Assembly (NCBI RefSeq): GCF_023028345.1
Contig: NZ_CP095488.1
Location: 248,001-312,000, forward strand
DNA: 64,000 nucleotides
Reading direction: 5' to 3'
Source: Halorientalis marina
Lineage (GTDB): Archaea > Halobacteriota > Halobacteria > Halobacteriales > Haloarculaceae
Part shown: positions 7,001 through 16,842 of the stretch, in pieces
Layout of the letters: each line of letters opens with the position of its first letter
How positions within the stretch are numbered: the stretch's first letter is position 1
Program-made: the position numbers and the translations under genes
The notes under the pieces: generated by a model
Told to the model about the DNA's origin: nothing
What the model saw: only the letters and a program-made list of their open reading frames with translations
Database searches by the model: none

Positions 7001-8851
7001 TCAGTCTTCGGTTGGTTCGCTGCCGTCGATCAGCGCTGCTTGCTCCTCATCCTCGCCGTCCCCAGAACTCTCCGATTTCTGGTGTGCTCGAGAATCGTCC
7101 TCGGCCGATTCTCGACCGCCGTCAGCGATAGCGGTCTCCAGTTTACGGTCGAACCAGTTCCACTCCTTATCCAGCATCCCGTCGCGTTCGAGGTTCCACG
7201 GGTCGCCGTCCGCGACTTTCGGCCCTTCGAGCCAGGACTGCAGCAAGTTCCAGACGAAAACGAGTTGACCGACTAGCAATATGAAGGCGCCCCCGCTGGC
7301 CAGCAGGTGGAAGGTACTGACCTGTGCCAGCGGTGCGAGAGCACCGTCGAACTGGTAGGTGGCGTACCGACGGGGCATCCCCAGATAGCCCAGCGCCAGC
7401 ATCGCAAAGAAGGTGAGGTTAGTTCCGATCATCGAGAGCCAGAAGTGGGCCTTCCCGAGTGTGCGCTGGTACATCCGGCCCGTGAAGATCGGGAACCAGT
7501 AGTAGATGCCCGCGAAGATACCGAAGCCGAGAGCGCCCATAAGTATGTAGTGGAAGTGCCCGACGACGTAGTAGGTGTCGTGCAGCACTAGATTGACTGG
7601 GATCGCGGCGAGGAAGACGCCGGTAACGCCGCCGATGATGAAGTTCGAGACGAACCCGATACAGAACAGCATCGGCGTGGCCAGTCGGAGGCGGCCGTTC
7701 CACATCGTCGTAATCCAGTTGAACGTCTTGACTGCGCTGGGGATCGAGATAGCGATCGAGACGGCCATAAACGAGGCCTGTAGCCGTGGGTCCATCCCGG
7801 TCGTGAACATGTGGTGAGCCCACACACCGAAAGAGAGCACACCGATGGCCAGCGTAGAGTAGACGATGAACTCGAACCCGAACAGCTTGCGGCCAGAGAA
7901 CTTCGGCAGGATGAGACTGACCAGGCCCATCGGCGGGAGCACGAGGATGTACACTTCGGGGTGACCGAAGAACCAGAACAGGTGTTGCCACAGGATCGGA
8001 CTCCCGCCCTCGACCGCGAAGAACGTCGTGGCGAAGTTCCGGTCCAAAAGGAGCATGACAAGAGCGCTACCCAGCAGCGGGAACGAAAAGAGAATGAGCG
8101 CCGATTGGGTCAAGACAGTCCACGAGAAAATGTCGAGATTCGCCCAGGAGACGTCCTCACCGCGCTCGGTGAAGACTGTCGCGATGAAGTTGATCGCGCC
8201 CATCGTCGTGGAGACTCCCGAAAGGTGCAGGCCCAGCAGCATCAAGTCAACGCCAGGGTTGGCCTGTTCGGCCGACAGCGGCGTGTACATCGTCCAGGCG
8301 GTCTGGGCGGGTTCGACCGCGTTTCCGGTGAGAGGGGCGGTGAAGAACCCAGCCCAGATCAGCAGTGCCGCGGGGGGCAATAGCCAGAAGGCGATGGCGT
8401 TGATCCGCGGGAAGGCCATGTCGTCCGCACCGATCAGAAGCGGGATGAAGTAGTTCGCAAACGCCGCGATGATCGGCGTCCCGAACAGGAACAGCATCGT
8501 GATCCCGTGACTCGTCATGATAGAGTTATAGGCGCTCGTTCCCAGAATCGCCCCTCCTGGGACGATAAGCTGGATGCGAATGAGCATCGCCATAATGCCA
8601 CCGACGGCGAACGCGATGATGGCGAACAGTCCGTACAGTAGGCCGATGTCTTTGTGATCGACGGTCGTCAGCCAGCGAATTAGCCCAGTGGGTTTCTCCC
8701 GGGTGAGGGGGACGGCGTCCTCTCCGGTCGCTGTCCCACCCTCGGCTAGTGGCGTGTACGACCGCCAGTTCTCGACGCGCGTGAGTAACGCGACAATGCC
8801 GACAAGGAGAATAGCCATCACCCCAGTCAACGCTAGATCTCCTACAGCCAT
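7001..8851 (-). CDS. haem-copper (cytochrome c/quinol) oxidase subunit I
   Basis: This 616-residue protein with about 13 membrane helices is the catalytic subunit of an aa3-type terminal oxidase, reducing O2 to water and pumping protons across the cytoplasmic membrane. Visible signatures are His115 in TSHG (low-spin haem), His297-Pro-Glu299-Val-Tyr301 (CuB ligand and cross-linked Tyr), His346-His347 in AHHMF (CuB), and His432 and His434 in VVGHFHYILMG (haem a3 and haem a). The HPEVY Glu/Tyr combination is that of A1-type oxidases. The C-terminal 90 residues are acidic and hydrophilic. No subunit II, III or haem-assembly gene is adjacent, so it is an orphan here. A palindrome lies just upstream of its TATA box. 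Confidence 0.93.
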   Translation of the reverse strand: MAVGDLALTGVMAILLVGIVALLTRVENWRSYTPLAEGGTATGEDAVPLTREKPTGLIRWLTTVDHKDIGLLYGLFAIIAFAVGGIMAMLIRIQLIVPGGAILGTSAYNSIMTSHGITMLFLFGTPIIAAFANYFIPLLIGADDMAFPRINAIAFWLLPPAALLIWAGFFTAPLTGNAVEPAQTAWTMYTPLSAEQANPGVDLMLLGLHLSGVSTTMGAINFIATVFTERGEDVSWANLDIFSWTVLTQSALILFSFPLLGSALVMLLLDRNFATTFFAVEGGSPILWQHLFWFFGHPEVYILVLPPMGLVSLILPKFSGRKLFGFEFIVYSTLAIGVLSFGVWAHHMFTTGMDPRLQASFMAVSIAISIPSAVKTFNWITTMWNGRLRLATPMLFCIGFVSNFIIGGVTGVFLAAIPVNLVLHDTYYVVGHFHYILMGALGFGIFAGIYYWFPIFTGRMYQRTLGKAHFWLSMIGTNLTFFAMLALGYLGMPRRYATYQFDGALAPLAQVSTFHLLASGGAFILLVGQLVFVWNLLQSWLEGPKVADGDPWNLERDGMLDKEWNWFDRKLETAIADGGRESAEDDSRAHQKSESSGDGEDEEQAALIDGSEPTED

Positions 8852-8892
8852 TCTAACGAAAGGAAGACTCGTAATTGTAATATTCCACGGGT

Positions 8893-8911
8893 TAAGCGTA
8901 TAACACGCTTA
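8893..8911 (-). promoter_or_regulatory. palindromic operator upstream of the oxidase gene
   Basis: TAAGCGT-ATAAC-ACGCTTA is a perfect 7-bp inverted repeat, 42-60 bp before the oxidase start. A TATA-like TGTAATATT (about 8876-8884) lies between it and the ATG, about 29 bp from the start. The location just upstream of BRE/TATA favours an activator site. Confidence 0.5.
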
Positions 8912-9519
8912 TACCAGATGTGAAAATCCGTGAACTCCCGTCTCTCTCACACGGTACATAAAAGGAGGGTCCAATGCGCTCAAACGTGAGTCGTGGCGGC
9001 CGCTGAATCTGTCTCCTGTGTTAACTTCCTCGTTGTTTCGGCCGTAGCAACCGAGCGACGTGCGGAAGGGGGCGGGAAGACAGAGGATTTTCTATCCATA
9101 TATAAATAGGCTATATGATTAAGCTACAGAGCGATACGGTCACGGCTATGCTATTTATTTATATGCCACAGGAACGCACTGACGGCGACGGAACCAGCGC
9201 TACTGAATCACACCTCTACCTCCCTGGGGTGACCACCACGACATTCAAAACCGGTCGGTTCAGGCGTATCTGGGCGATGCTACTCGGCCATCGTGCTGGA
9301 CCACCGGAATAGATCAATAATGGCCAGAGTTGGAACGACCCGAGCGGATTACCGCTTCAAGGCGCGACTCGTATTCAGAACTCACGACCGACCGACTCAT
9401 TTAAGCTACCATACGACCACCGTTACACCCCCGTTAGCGAGCACTGAAATGTAGATTTTCACCGGTCATATAAAATATTGAATACAATTTGGACGAAGTA
9501 AAATAGTAGCCAAAGAACG
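8912..9519. other. intergenic region between oxidase and HTH regulator
   Basis: No supported gene is seen. A 49-codon frame from ATG 9163 (MPQERTDGDGTSATESHLYL) follows an AT-rich TTTATTTATA and could be a small protein, but it resembles nothing known. CATATAAAATATTG near 9468-9481 is a likely TATA region for the next gene. Confidence 0.3.
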
Positions 9520-10185
9520 ATGAGCGATATCAAGACAGTCGTCCGAGTCAAGCATCCTGACATCGTGCTTACACAGACGGTTGCTCACGACCGGAGTTCG
9601 AAAGTGAAGTCGGTTTCAGAAGCAGGAACTGACCCGACGGCGGGAAAATTCTTCTATCATATAGAGTCTTCCGATTTCCACCAGTTCGAGGACGGATTAC
9701 GGAAGGATAGCACCATCGGTGGATTCGAGCGAGTCATCGATACTGGAGACGAGGAGGCGATCTACAGTTTCGAATATACGGACGATGCGAAGATCATCTC
9801 ACCAGTAATTTCGGCGGCGGACGGTGTCATCCTCGACATGGAGAACGACGGAAGCGCCTGGACAATGACCATATGGATGGCTGAGCGAACGGACCTGGCC
9901 CATCTCTGGGAATATGCACGACAGAACGACATCGATATCGATCTACTGCGTGTGAACGAATACGATGGGTTAGGTAATACGGGCGCTGGGTTGACCGATA
10001 GCCAACGAGAAGCACTCCTTGTGGCACTCGAATCAGGGTATTTCGAAGAGCCGCGGAACGCAACTCTCAGCGAGGTTGCAGCCGATCTGAATATCTCTCA
10101 ACCCGCAGCCAGTGGGCTCCTTCGACGTGGACTCAAGCGACTCATCATGTCGTCCCTGAAGGACGATAGTGAAGAGCCAGGTTGA
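9520..10185 (+). CDS. Bat-like HTH_10 regulator
   Basis: This is a 221-residue protein. Residues 1-150 form an alpha/beta sensor-like domain of the type preceding HTH_10 in short haloarchaeal Bat-like proteins (strands VVRVKHPDIVLTQTVAH, FFYHIESSDFHQFEDGL, YSFEYTDDAKIISPVI). Residues 157-210 are the HTH_10: LTDSQREALLVALESGYFEEPRNATL, then EVAADLNISQPAASGLLRRGLKRLI. It lies between the oxidase gene and the IS element, in its own unit with an AT-rich promoter. A role in oxidase regulation is possible from position only. Confidence 0.8.
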   Translation: MSDIKTVVRVKHPDIVLTQTVAHDRSSKVKSVSEAGTDPTAGKFFYHIESSDFHQFEDGLRKDSTIGGFERVIDTGDEEAIYSFEYTDDAKIISPVISAADGVILDMENDGSAWTMTIWMAERTDLAHLWEYARQNDIDIDLLRVNEYDGLGNTGAGLTDSQREALLVALESGYFEEPRNATLSEVAADLNISQPAASGLLRRGLKRLIMSSLKDDSEEPG

Positions 10186-10375
10186 TCGACGGCTACTCGC
10201 TGCAGTGGCGGTGATGCCACACAGGCCACTACTCGCGCCCCGTTTAGCGTGACGGGAGGCGTGTGGTGAGCGCTATGCGCTCTGCATTCAGCAGACCGCT
10301 AAACTCCCAGAAGATATGTAGAATGTAGCATCGGCGGGGAGCCGCTGTCGTCCGATTGTCGCAGTCTTTTCGCCT

Positions 10376-11457
10376 ACTATACTGCCCGACGTAAGTAATC
10401 GGTTATCTGTGGTGGGTTGATTTGGTCAAGTGCAGCAGTCATAGCTGGTCTGCGCTCGTCGATCGAACCGAAAAAGCGGTTGCCGAGAGTCCGTTTCAAT
10501 TGGCGCCAGCACTCCTCGACAGGGTTGAGATCCGGCGATCCACGCGGAAAGTACGTCACCTCGATCTGCGTTTCTTCGATGAAGTCGCGCACCTGCTTCG
10601 ACTTGAAATACGACGCATTATCCAGCAACACGTGGATTTCTCGCCAAACTCATCTTGCAGTGCTCGAAGAAATCTGATCGTCACGTCGCTTGTGAAGCGG
10701 TCTACGACTTCGGTTGCGAACAATTCTCGCTCGTCAGTAACTGCGCCGAGGAGTTTGACGCCTTTTTTCGAGTGCTGCCAAAACGGGAACGTGACGCGCT
10801 TTCCGCACGGAAACCACGAGTGGTACAAGTCACAGCCGACTGTTTTTCGAGTTTGATCGACCGCAATCGTCGTGTACTCATCAGAGAGCGAATTATCGAT
10901 TTTTTTTGGTAGTTTCCCAAAATTCGGTGCGTTCATCCTCGTCAGCCGTCGGCGGTTGCGGCCGCGGCGTTTGCCAGGTAAGACCGGCGTCTTTTAGCAA
11001 TCTCTGGACGTGACGCCGGGAATATTCCACGTCAAATTCGTCCAGGAGAAACTGTCGTGCGAGTTCGGTCGTCCACGCCGGTTGGTCGTAGCCGGCCTCA
11101 GACGGCGGATTTTGAACAGCCTCTTGAAACTCCGCTCGGTCAGAATCATCGAGTTTCGGTGGCCGACCGGAGCGCTGCCGATCCTGGACGGCTTCGCTGA
11201 TCGGTTCTTCTTCGAGGCGGCCGAACCACCGATAAATCGTTTGCTCACGCGTATCAAGCCACTCTGCGATCATTGGTGCAGACGGTCCTCGCTTGTAGAT
11301 AATCGCAACAAGCAACCGCTTTGTCTCTCGTTTTCCGGTTGCTTCCTCGAGTGCCGCCTCCAACTCCTCTACAGAGACGTTTTCTAATCTTGCCATTACA
11401 CCATTCACATCACGAAGTTAGTTAGTACTATCGATTAGTTTTGTCTCTTAGTATAGT
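10376..11457 (-). mobile_element. IS630-family insertion sequence
   Basis: The ends are marked by the inverted 8-mer ACTATACT (10376-10383) and AGTATAGT (11450-11457). Left of the element is the TA expected for IS630/Tc1-mariner insertion (10375-10376); the matching TA on the right has changed to TC. The transposase occupies nearly the whole element, and its TAG stop lies inside the left end, as is common in this family. The same ACTATACT ends flank the MITE at 31212-31328. Confidence 0.7.
10377..11396 (-). pseudogene. IS630-family transposase with two compensating frameshifts
   Basis: From ATG 11396 (MARLENVSVEELEAAL) the first frame encodes the two-part HTH (IAEWLDTREQTIYRWFGRL, then YSRRHVQRLLKDAGLTW) and ends at 10893. 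Near 10905 a run of eight A on the coding strand shifts the frame. The second frame reads KIDNSLSDEYTTIAVDQT with the first catalytic Asp. Near 10640 a run of three A restores the original frame, giving HVLLDNASYF (second Asp) and NPVEECWRQLKR (catalytic Glu). Outer parts share one frame and the middle is offset, which indicates a +1 and a -1 indel. Unless recoded or mis-sequenced, it is inactive. Confidence 0.75.
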
Positions 11458-11596
11458 CGGACAGGGGTGGGACAATACCAGAAGTACGGGGCCGTAGTCA
11501 GATAGTTTTCCTCTCCGTGAACGCGACCTCGAGGAGCGACAAGTGGACAGTAATCTCCTCTTCGGGATACGTGGAATTCCGACAGAGTGTCGGTGG

Positions 11597-14044
11597 TTAT
11601 CGCTGTAATCGATCGAATAGCCGCTCAAAAAGCGTCTGCTGCGCATTTCGTAGATGATAGGAGAAAGTCGACTGAGTCAGTGAGAGCGCGTCGGCGATCT
11701 CGGTTGCCGTACTGCGTCGCGGTGACCGGAAGTACCCACCGTACATCGCAGCTCGCAGGACCTGCTGTTGACGGTCCGTGAGTTCCTCCTCGAAAATATT
11801 ACAGAGCACCCACCCGACTGCGTGTGCATCCGTCTTCGCAGCCGGAGTGTATTCACGTTTCGAGGCAAACGTGGTTTCCGGGAACGACTCCTGCACACGT
11901 GCCACCAGCGACCCGATATCGGTACCGAGTGGTACTTCGCAGACGACTTCGGCCCGACCGTCAGTTACTGTGTCCGTCGTGACGACTGCACCCTCTGTGA
12001 CTAGTGTCTGTGCCAGGGACCGCCGGCGAAGCCCGATTTCGACTTCTCCGCCAGGCGGATGCTCAGTCTGCCGGATCTGTCGCAACTGGGCGGCCCGGTC
12101 CGCGTCTTCCGCGACATCACCGAGGGCATCCAACGAAGCACCCTGAACGGACGCATAGTGGACGAGCATCTCATTCGAGGCCGGAATCGTGTCCATGACC
12201 TCGATCGTACAGTCTAGTTGTTCAGAAGCGGAGACAAAAAACGACGCCGAGTCAGTACTCTCGAAGGTGAGCTCGGCCATTTTGTCGGCGTGGAGAATGC
12301 GCTCTGTCTCGAGTGAGTGAAGGACCTGCCCAACCCGCTCACCGAACGTTGTCAGGAGTGTCTGCTCGCGGCCCCCGAAGGCCTCCCCACGGTGTGTATA
12401 CAGGACGAGTAGACCGTAGACACGACCTCTATGCTGAAGAGGAACGATAGCGCCACCCTGGAACCCGTTGTCCAGTGTATCCGCTCGCCACCGTGCAAAC
12501 CGTGAGTCGGATTGGGCCCTCGTAACCACCTGTATCTCGCCTGTTTCGACAGCGAGCGCTGCCGGAGCGACCTCTGCCTGCGATTGTATCGGGAGGGTCA
12601 CCGACTCGTCGGCAGCGACAGATCCCGACCCTTCCTGGAGATCCGACTCGATCAGTTCCGTGCCCGGGGTGTGCTCACTGATCCGTGCGTACTGGTATTC
12701 TCGCGTGTCCGTCAGCAACTCACAGATTGCCTGTCTGGTCTCCTCGGCCGCGGTTGCGCTGTTGAGAATCTCGTCGGCCGGCTGGAACGTCTCGATAAGC
12801 TGTTCGAGACGTTTGGGAACGGTGACGTCTTCCAGCGCGACGATGATCTGCTCGATAGACCCGTCCTCGCGCTTGACGGGAGCGACGTTGCTCGACAGCC
12901 ACCGTTCGGAGCCGTCCGGGAGTGTGATTCCGTGAGTGAACCCCTGGATGGTCTCGCCGGTTTCAAAGACACGCGTGATCGGATGGTCCTCACGCGTGAT
13001 CGGGTTGCCCGCCTCGTCCCAGATGTCCCAGTCGGGGTGGGTGTACCCCTTTTCATCCATCTTGTGTCTGGACAGGCCAAGTAACTCTTCGGCACGGGAG
13101 TTTGTGCGAGTGATATCCCCCTCGGCGTTCAGGAGGATGATTCCAACGGGAGTCGTTTCCAGAACGTGATCCAGTTCCTGTTCGGCTACTTTCGAGTCGG
13201 TGATATCGGAGAAGACGATGACGACGCCGTCGTCGCTCGGGTGGACTCTGGCTTCGACCCACTGCTCTTTTTCGGCATTATATCGCTCGAAGGATGTCGA
13301 TGACTGCGTATCGAGAGCCGTCTGGATTTTCTCTTCGGCGATGGTGTCAACCGCTTCGGGGAAAACGTCCCAGACGTATTCACCGCGTAGTTCCTCGCTG
13401 TCTTGACCGAGAAGCTGTTCGGCCTCTTGGTTCACGTATGCGTAGGAGAGGTCGCTGTCGAGTGCGGCAACGCCATCGGACACGCGCTTCAGACTGTCTA
13501 TCTCCCATCGAGTGATTGCTGATTTGATGAGTGTGACGACCGCCTCGGCCAGTTCCCGCTCGGTTCCGGTCCACGCCCGCTGGCCCGTGCTGGGTTGCTG
13601 GTCCGTGCAGACGACTGTTATCGAGACAGATGTTCCGATGCGTGTGCAGGCCTTCGCTGTCAGGGTGTCTGTAGTCTGATGGAATCCATCAGTTTCGAAC
13701 ACATCGTCTCCTACCCGGATCCTGGCCTCAATTGTTTTCGAACGCCGGAACCACTGTGGGAGTTCAGCGACGTACGTCCGAATACTGTCGTCAATATCGT
13801 CAGACAGGCCAGTAAAGAGTTCACTCGCCCGCTTGAGCGCGTTGAGCGCGTTCGTTCGTTCCTGAAGTTTTCTCTCGGCTGTCTCTCCGGACTCGGTGGT
13901 TTCGTCTACTACTTCGGCCCGTTCTGACGTGCGCTCTTCAGTCTCGAAAATATCACGCCACGTAACAGAATCGGCTTCGACAGCGTCGGCGCGATTCGAC
14001 TGCTCTTCCTCGCCATCTCTATTCTGCCGATCCTGTCCGCTCAT
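11597..14044 (-). CDS. multi-sensor GAF/PAS Bat-like regulator (HTH_10)
   Basis: This is an 815-residue cytoplasmic protein. The order is an acidic N-terminus with a coiled segment (1-75), a GAF-like region (about 78-185), PAS (about 190-290, SDGVAALDSDLSYAYVNQEAE), PAS (about 297-412, TTPVGIILLNAEGDITRTN), a GAF domain (about 420-585, ALAVETGEIQVVTR and VYGLLVLYTHR), a Bat-specific domain (about 595-745), and HTH_10 (about 755-810, LTDRQQQVLRAAMYGGYF, SPRRSTATEIADAL, FSYHLRNAQQTLFERLF). This is the bacterio-opsin activator architecture, linking small-molecule, redox or light sensing to transcription. It is third in a minus-strand series behind HemAT and the DICT protein. An AT-rich promoter region lies at 14070-14110. 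The signal is not identifiable. Confidence 0.88.
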   Translation of the reverse strand: MSGQDRQNRDGEEEQSNRADAVEADSVTWRDIFETEERTSERAEVVDETTESGETAERKLQERTNALNALKRASELFTGLSDDIDDSIRTYVAELPQWFRRSKTIEARIRVGDDVFETDGFHQTTDTLTAKACTRIGTSVSITVVCTDQQPSTGQRAWTGTERELAEAVVTLIKSAITRWEIDSLKRVSDGVAALDSDLSYAYVNQEAEQLLGQDSEELRGEYVWDVFPEAVDTIAEEKIQTALDTQSSTSFERYNAEKEQWVEARVHPSDDGVVIVFSDITDSKVAEQELDHVLETTPVGIILLNAEGDITRTNSRAEELLGLSRHKMDEKGYTHPDWDIWDEAGNPITREDHPITRVFETGETIQGFTHGITLPDGSERWLSSNVAPVKREDGSIEQIIVALEDVTVPKRLEQLIETFQPADEILNSATAAEETRQAICELLTDTREYQYARISEHTPGTELIESDLQEGSGSVAADESVTLPIQSQAEVAPAALAVETGEIQVVTRAQSDSRFARWRADTLDNGFQGGAIVPLQHRGRVYGLLVLYTHRGEAFGGREQTLLTTFGERVGQVLHSLETERILHADKMAELTFESTDSASFFVSASEQLDCTIEVMDTIPASNEMLVHYASVQGASLDALGDVAEDADRAAQLRQIRQTEHPPGGEVEIGLRRRSLAQTLVTEGAVVTTDTVTDGRAEVVCEVPLGTDIGSLVARVQESFPETTFASKREYTPAAKTDAHAVGWVLCNIFEEELTDRQQQVLRAAMYGGYFRSPRRSTATEIADALSLTQSTFSYHLRNAQQTLFERLFDRLQR

Positions 14045-14217
14045 CTCACATCACGGTCTTTCACCCAGCTTTAAATAACATATTACTCATTTCATATTTT
14101 TAGAATAGTGGTGATATTTCTTCCAACCAGATATTTGTCAGTTTTCTGTATCGAGATGAGGGATTCGGTATGCACTCTCGCATGTGAACTTTAGAGGGGA
14201 GATGTCACGTCGTCGGT

Positions 14218-14967
14218 TCAGGAGTCGTAGGTCTGATTCAGGTGAGCGAGCAGGTGATCAACGAATCCCGGATCGTACATCAAAATTCCGTGAAATCCAA
14301 TGTCGTCGTTTTCGCGGGCAACTAAAGCAGTCTTCTGCGTATCGTCGCCACCGCCGTCGGAGACGACAAACCACGTTTCAGCAATCTCGGCCGTCGAAAC
14401 TGCATGAACGTGCCCGGAACCGAAATCCGGTGGCGTAGCGTCGGGGACGCCGTAGGCGTGTACAGCGACCCCTCGACGAGCGAGATCGGTGTAGACGGAT
14501 CGTTGTTCCGCCATGACCGAGCACTGCTGAAACCCCGCGTGAATCGTACCCTGGCCGACCCGACGGGCACGGTCCTCGATTTCCCGGGACGCGTATAGCA
14601 ACTGTTCCGTATCGTACGACGTGAAGGAGGTCTCCTTGAGATGACGGAGGATGTCCTCGTATTTCCCGTCGGCTATGCCGAACTGGCCGGCTCCTGTCGG
14701 CGCGTCTTCGAGCAACTCCCTGAGGGTCGCGACGTCGACGACCGCGAGCACTTCCGCCGCGTTGCTGAGGACTGCGACGCCTTCCGGTTTCCCAGATGCC
14801 GTTCGGTCGACGGTGATTCGCACGTTCAACGTCTCGAAATACGACCTGAGGTCCTCGTGTATCGCGTCAGTGGAATCGAGGTTGAACAGACGGAGTTCCT
14901 TCTCGCGGTGCCTGATATACTCGATACTGTCCCGGAGACCCATCGACGCATCCGAACGTGAATCCAT
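14218..14967 (-). CDS. DICT sensory-domain protein
   Basis: This 249-residue protein matches the haloarchaeal DICT-domain type. The N-terminal segment SIEYIRHREKELRLFNLDST is followed by an alpha/beta core with VAVLSNAAEVLAVVDVATLREL. The DICT core runs from about 115 to the end (REIEDRARRVGQGTIHAGFQ, VYTDLARRGVAVHAYGVPDA, TWFVVSDGGGD). DICT is a ligand-binding domain found in diguanylate cyclases and two-component proteins; here it stands alone without an output domain. It lies 89 bp after HemAT and 173 bp before the Bat-like regulator, all on the minus strand. It may relay a signal between these neighbours, but that is an inference from position. Confidence 0.75.
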   Translation of the reverse strand: MDSRSDASMGLRDSIEYIRHREKELRLFNLDSTDAIHEDLRSYFETLNVRITVDRTASGKPEGVAVLSNAAEVLAVVDVATLRELLEDAPTGAGQFGIADGKYEDILRHLKETSFTSYDTEQLLYASREIEDRARRVGQGTIHAGFQQCSVMAEQRSVYTDLARRGVAVHAYGVPDATPPDFGSGHVHAVSTAEIAETWFVVSDGGGDDTQKTALVARENDDIGFHGILMYDPGFVDHLLAHLNQTYDS

Positions 14968-15056
14968 TCAGTACTCCTCCCTCGTTGCTATCTCCAGCGT
15001 CTGCTGCCGTCTGTTTTCGCTATCGGTACGATCCTGTTTCCGCTGGAAGCCCCTCA

Positions 15057-16817
15057 TCACAGCAGGTCTGTCGGATCACGGTTCCCGATAGCCACCTCTC
15101 GCAGTTGCTCCTCGGAGAGCGTTTCGATCACGAAGTCCGGCATGTCGTCGGGGAGGTCTTGCGGAATCGACACCTGCTCGGAGTCAGTCGTAGTGACGGT
15201 ATCCTGCCCGCCGTCCGTCGCGGAGCGTTCACCAGATAGGCGCATTACTGACTCCTCCACTTCGGAGACCATCGCCGCCTGTTCCTCGTTCGCCGCAGCC
15301 AGACTCTCGATCTCTTCTGCGACGCGGTCGGTCCGATCGACCACCTCGTCGACCATCGACGCGATCTCTTCGGCAGCAGCAGCCTGGTCGTCGGTCGCGT
15401 CTGCGACTTCGCTGATTCCGTTCGCTGTTTCGGTGACAGCCTCGACGATTTCAGTCAGGCTGTCCATGGCGTCCTGAACCTGCTCGATACCCCGATCAAC
15501 CTGCTCGGTGGTGCCAGCGAGATTGGCCGCCGTCTCCTCGGCATCGGTTTGAATCTCATCGACCATCGTCTCGATATCACTGGCGTGTGTCTGTGACTCC
15601 TTCGCGAGTGACTTGATTTCGTCTGCGACGACGGCGAATCCTTCACCCGCTTTCCCGGCACGAGCGGCCTCGATCGACGCGTTCAGCGCGAGGATGTTCG
15701 TCTGTTCGGCGATGCCGTCAATCGCATCGACGAACTCGTCTATCTGCTGGACACGGTTCCGTAACGAGGTGACATCGTCCGCCACTTCGTTTACAGCGTC
15801 GCCAATATCGTCCATGACCCCAACAGCAGTGTCGGCGGCTTCCTTGCCGTCTTCGGCGAGGGTTTCGGACCGGTCGCTCGCACTCTCGACCTGATCGGTT
15901 GTCGATGCGACTTCCTCGATTGTCGCCGAGAGGTTCGCTACCTCGGACGAGATCTCGTCCACCCGTTCGGACTGTTGGGTCGCTGCGTCGCTGATTGCGG
16001 TGGCGCTCTCGGCGACGTCCTCGGCGCTCGTCTGGAGGTCACTCACCGGTTGTTTCACGTCTTCCTCGACGTCGGCCATCAACCGTTCGTTGCGCTCTAT
16101 TTCCTCCTCGAGTTGCTGGCTGTATGAGTGGATGTAGGTGTCAGTGACGACCTGCATGTCGAGATTGATGACTCGGAGAATCGCAAGGATATCCTGCACG
16201 GCGTCGTCGACCTCTTCTTCGACCGCTGTTTCGATTTCGCGACGCGAGAGATCAGGTCCGGGATTCAACGCGTCCTCTCCCCCGCCAGAGGCAGGTTCAG
16301 TCCCGCCGTCTGCGACAGCGTCGGTCAGGCGCTCGGTGAGTGATTCGACGAGGCGGTCGCCCACCAGCGGGAGAATGAGATCGTAGTAGACGCCATACTG
16401 GCCGAGATAGTGTTTCATCGGCATATCCAAAATGTCGTGGAGTTTGCCGATACGGGCCCGGTCCCGGAAGTAGTCTGTGCCGTACTCGCCATCGGCAAGC
16501 GTCACGAGATACGCCGATTGCGTCCGCTTGAGTTGCTCGACGTTCTTGGGCGACCGCCCGATAACCTCGACTGTCTCTTCGTGGTCAGTCAGGTTGTCGT
16601 AGAAGTCCTCGGCCACCTGTTCGGCGTTGTCCACGAAGTCATTGTGATACGTCCGAAGGCGGCGGATGTCGTCGTCGGTGAAACCGACGAAATCCTTCCG
16701 CCACCGGATTTCAGACTTATCCAGGCCGATCTCGTCAACAAGCGAGTCCGCGTCCAGCTGGTCGTTGAGGCCGCCCCGTCCAAAATCGTCTCGGCCGTAC
16801 TGCGGCGAATCGGACAT
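15057..16817 (-). CDS. HemAT-type globin-coupled aerotaxis transducer
   Basis: This is a 586-residue soluble transducer, taken from ATG 16817 (MSDSPQYGRDDFG); the extension upstream is not conserved in character and would overlap the promoter. Residues 25-185 form the globin sensor: IRWRKDFVGFTDDD, FYDNLTDHEETVEVI, and RARIGKLHDILDMPMKHYLG with the proximal haem ligand at His127. A coiled-coil cytoplasmic transducer domain follows, with the highly conserved hairpin tip [20 protein letters not shown] and a flanking methylation-type helix. There are no membrane segments. HemAT proteins bind O2 and signal through CheW/CheA. It is divergent from the membrane transducer at 17030 and shares its TATCTAGA promoter element. 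Confidence 0.92.
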   Translation of the reverse strand: MSDSPQYGRDDFGRGGLNDQLDADSLVDEIGLDKSEIRWRKDFVGFTDDDIRRLRTYHNDFVDNAEQVAEDFYDNLTDHEETVEVIGRSPKNVEQLKRTQSAYLVTLADGEYGTDYFRDRARIGKLHDILDMPMKHYLGQYGVYYDLILPLVGDRLVESLTERLTDAVADGGTEPASGGGEDALNPGPDLSRREIETAVEEEVDDAVQDILAILRVINLDMQVVTDTYIHSYSQQLEEEIERNERLMADVEEDVKQPVSDLQTSAEDVAESATAISDAATQQSERVDEISSEVANLSATIEEVASTTDQVESASDRSETLAEDGKEAADTAVGVMDDIGDAVNEVADDVTSLRNRVQQIDEFVDAIDGIAEQTNILALNASIEAARAGKAGEGFAVVADEIKSLAKESQTHASDIETMVDEIQTDAEETAANLAGTTEQVDRGIEQVQDAMDSLTEIVEAVTETANGISEVADATDDQAAAAEEIASMVDEVVDRTDRVAEEIESLAAANEEQAAMVSEVEESVMRLSGERSATDGGQDTVTTTDSEQVSIPQDLPDDMPDFVIETLSEEQLREVAIGNRDPTDLL

Positions 16818-16842
16818 GGACGTGATTGGATCGAACACGAGC

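Noticed and set aside
9163..9312. 49-codon plus-strand frame with AT-rich upstream
   Set aside because: No family, and the TATA-like sequence is too close to the start; left as a remark only.
10893..10936. Programmed frameshift in the IS630 gene as the normal mode of expression
   Set aside because: A second compensating shift lies downstream, so simple mutation or sequencing error is more likely than one programmed event.
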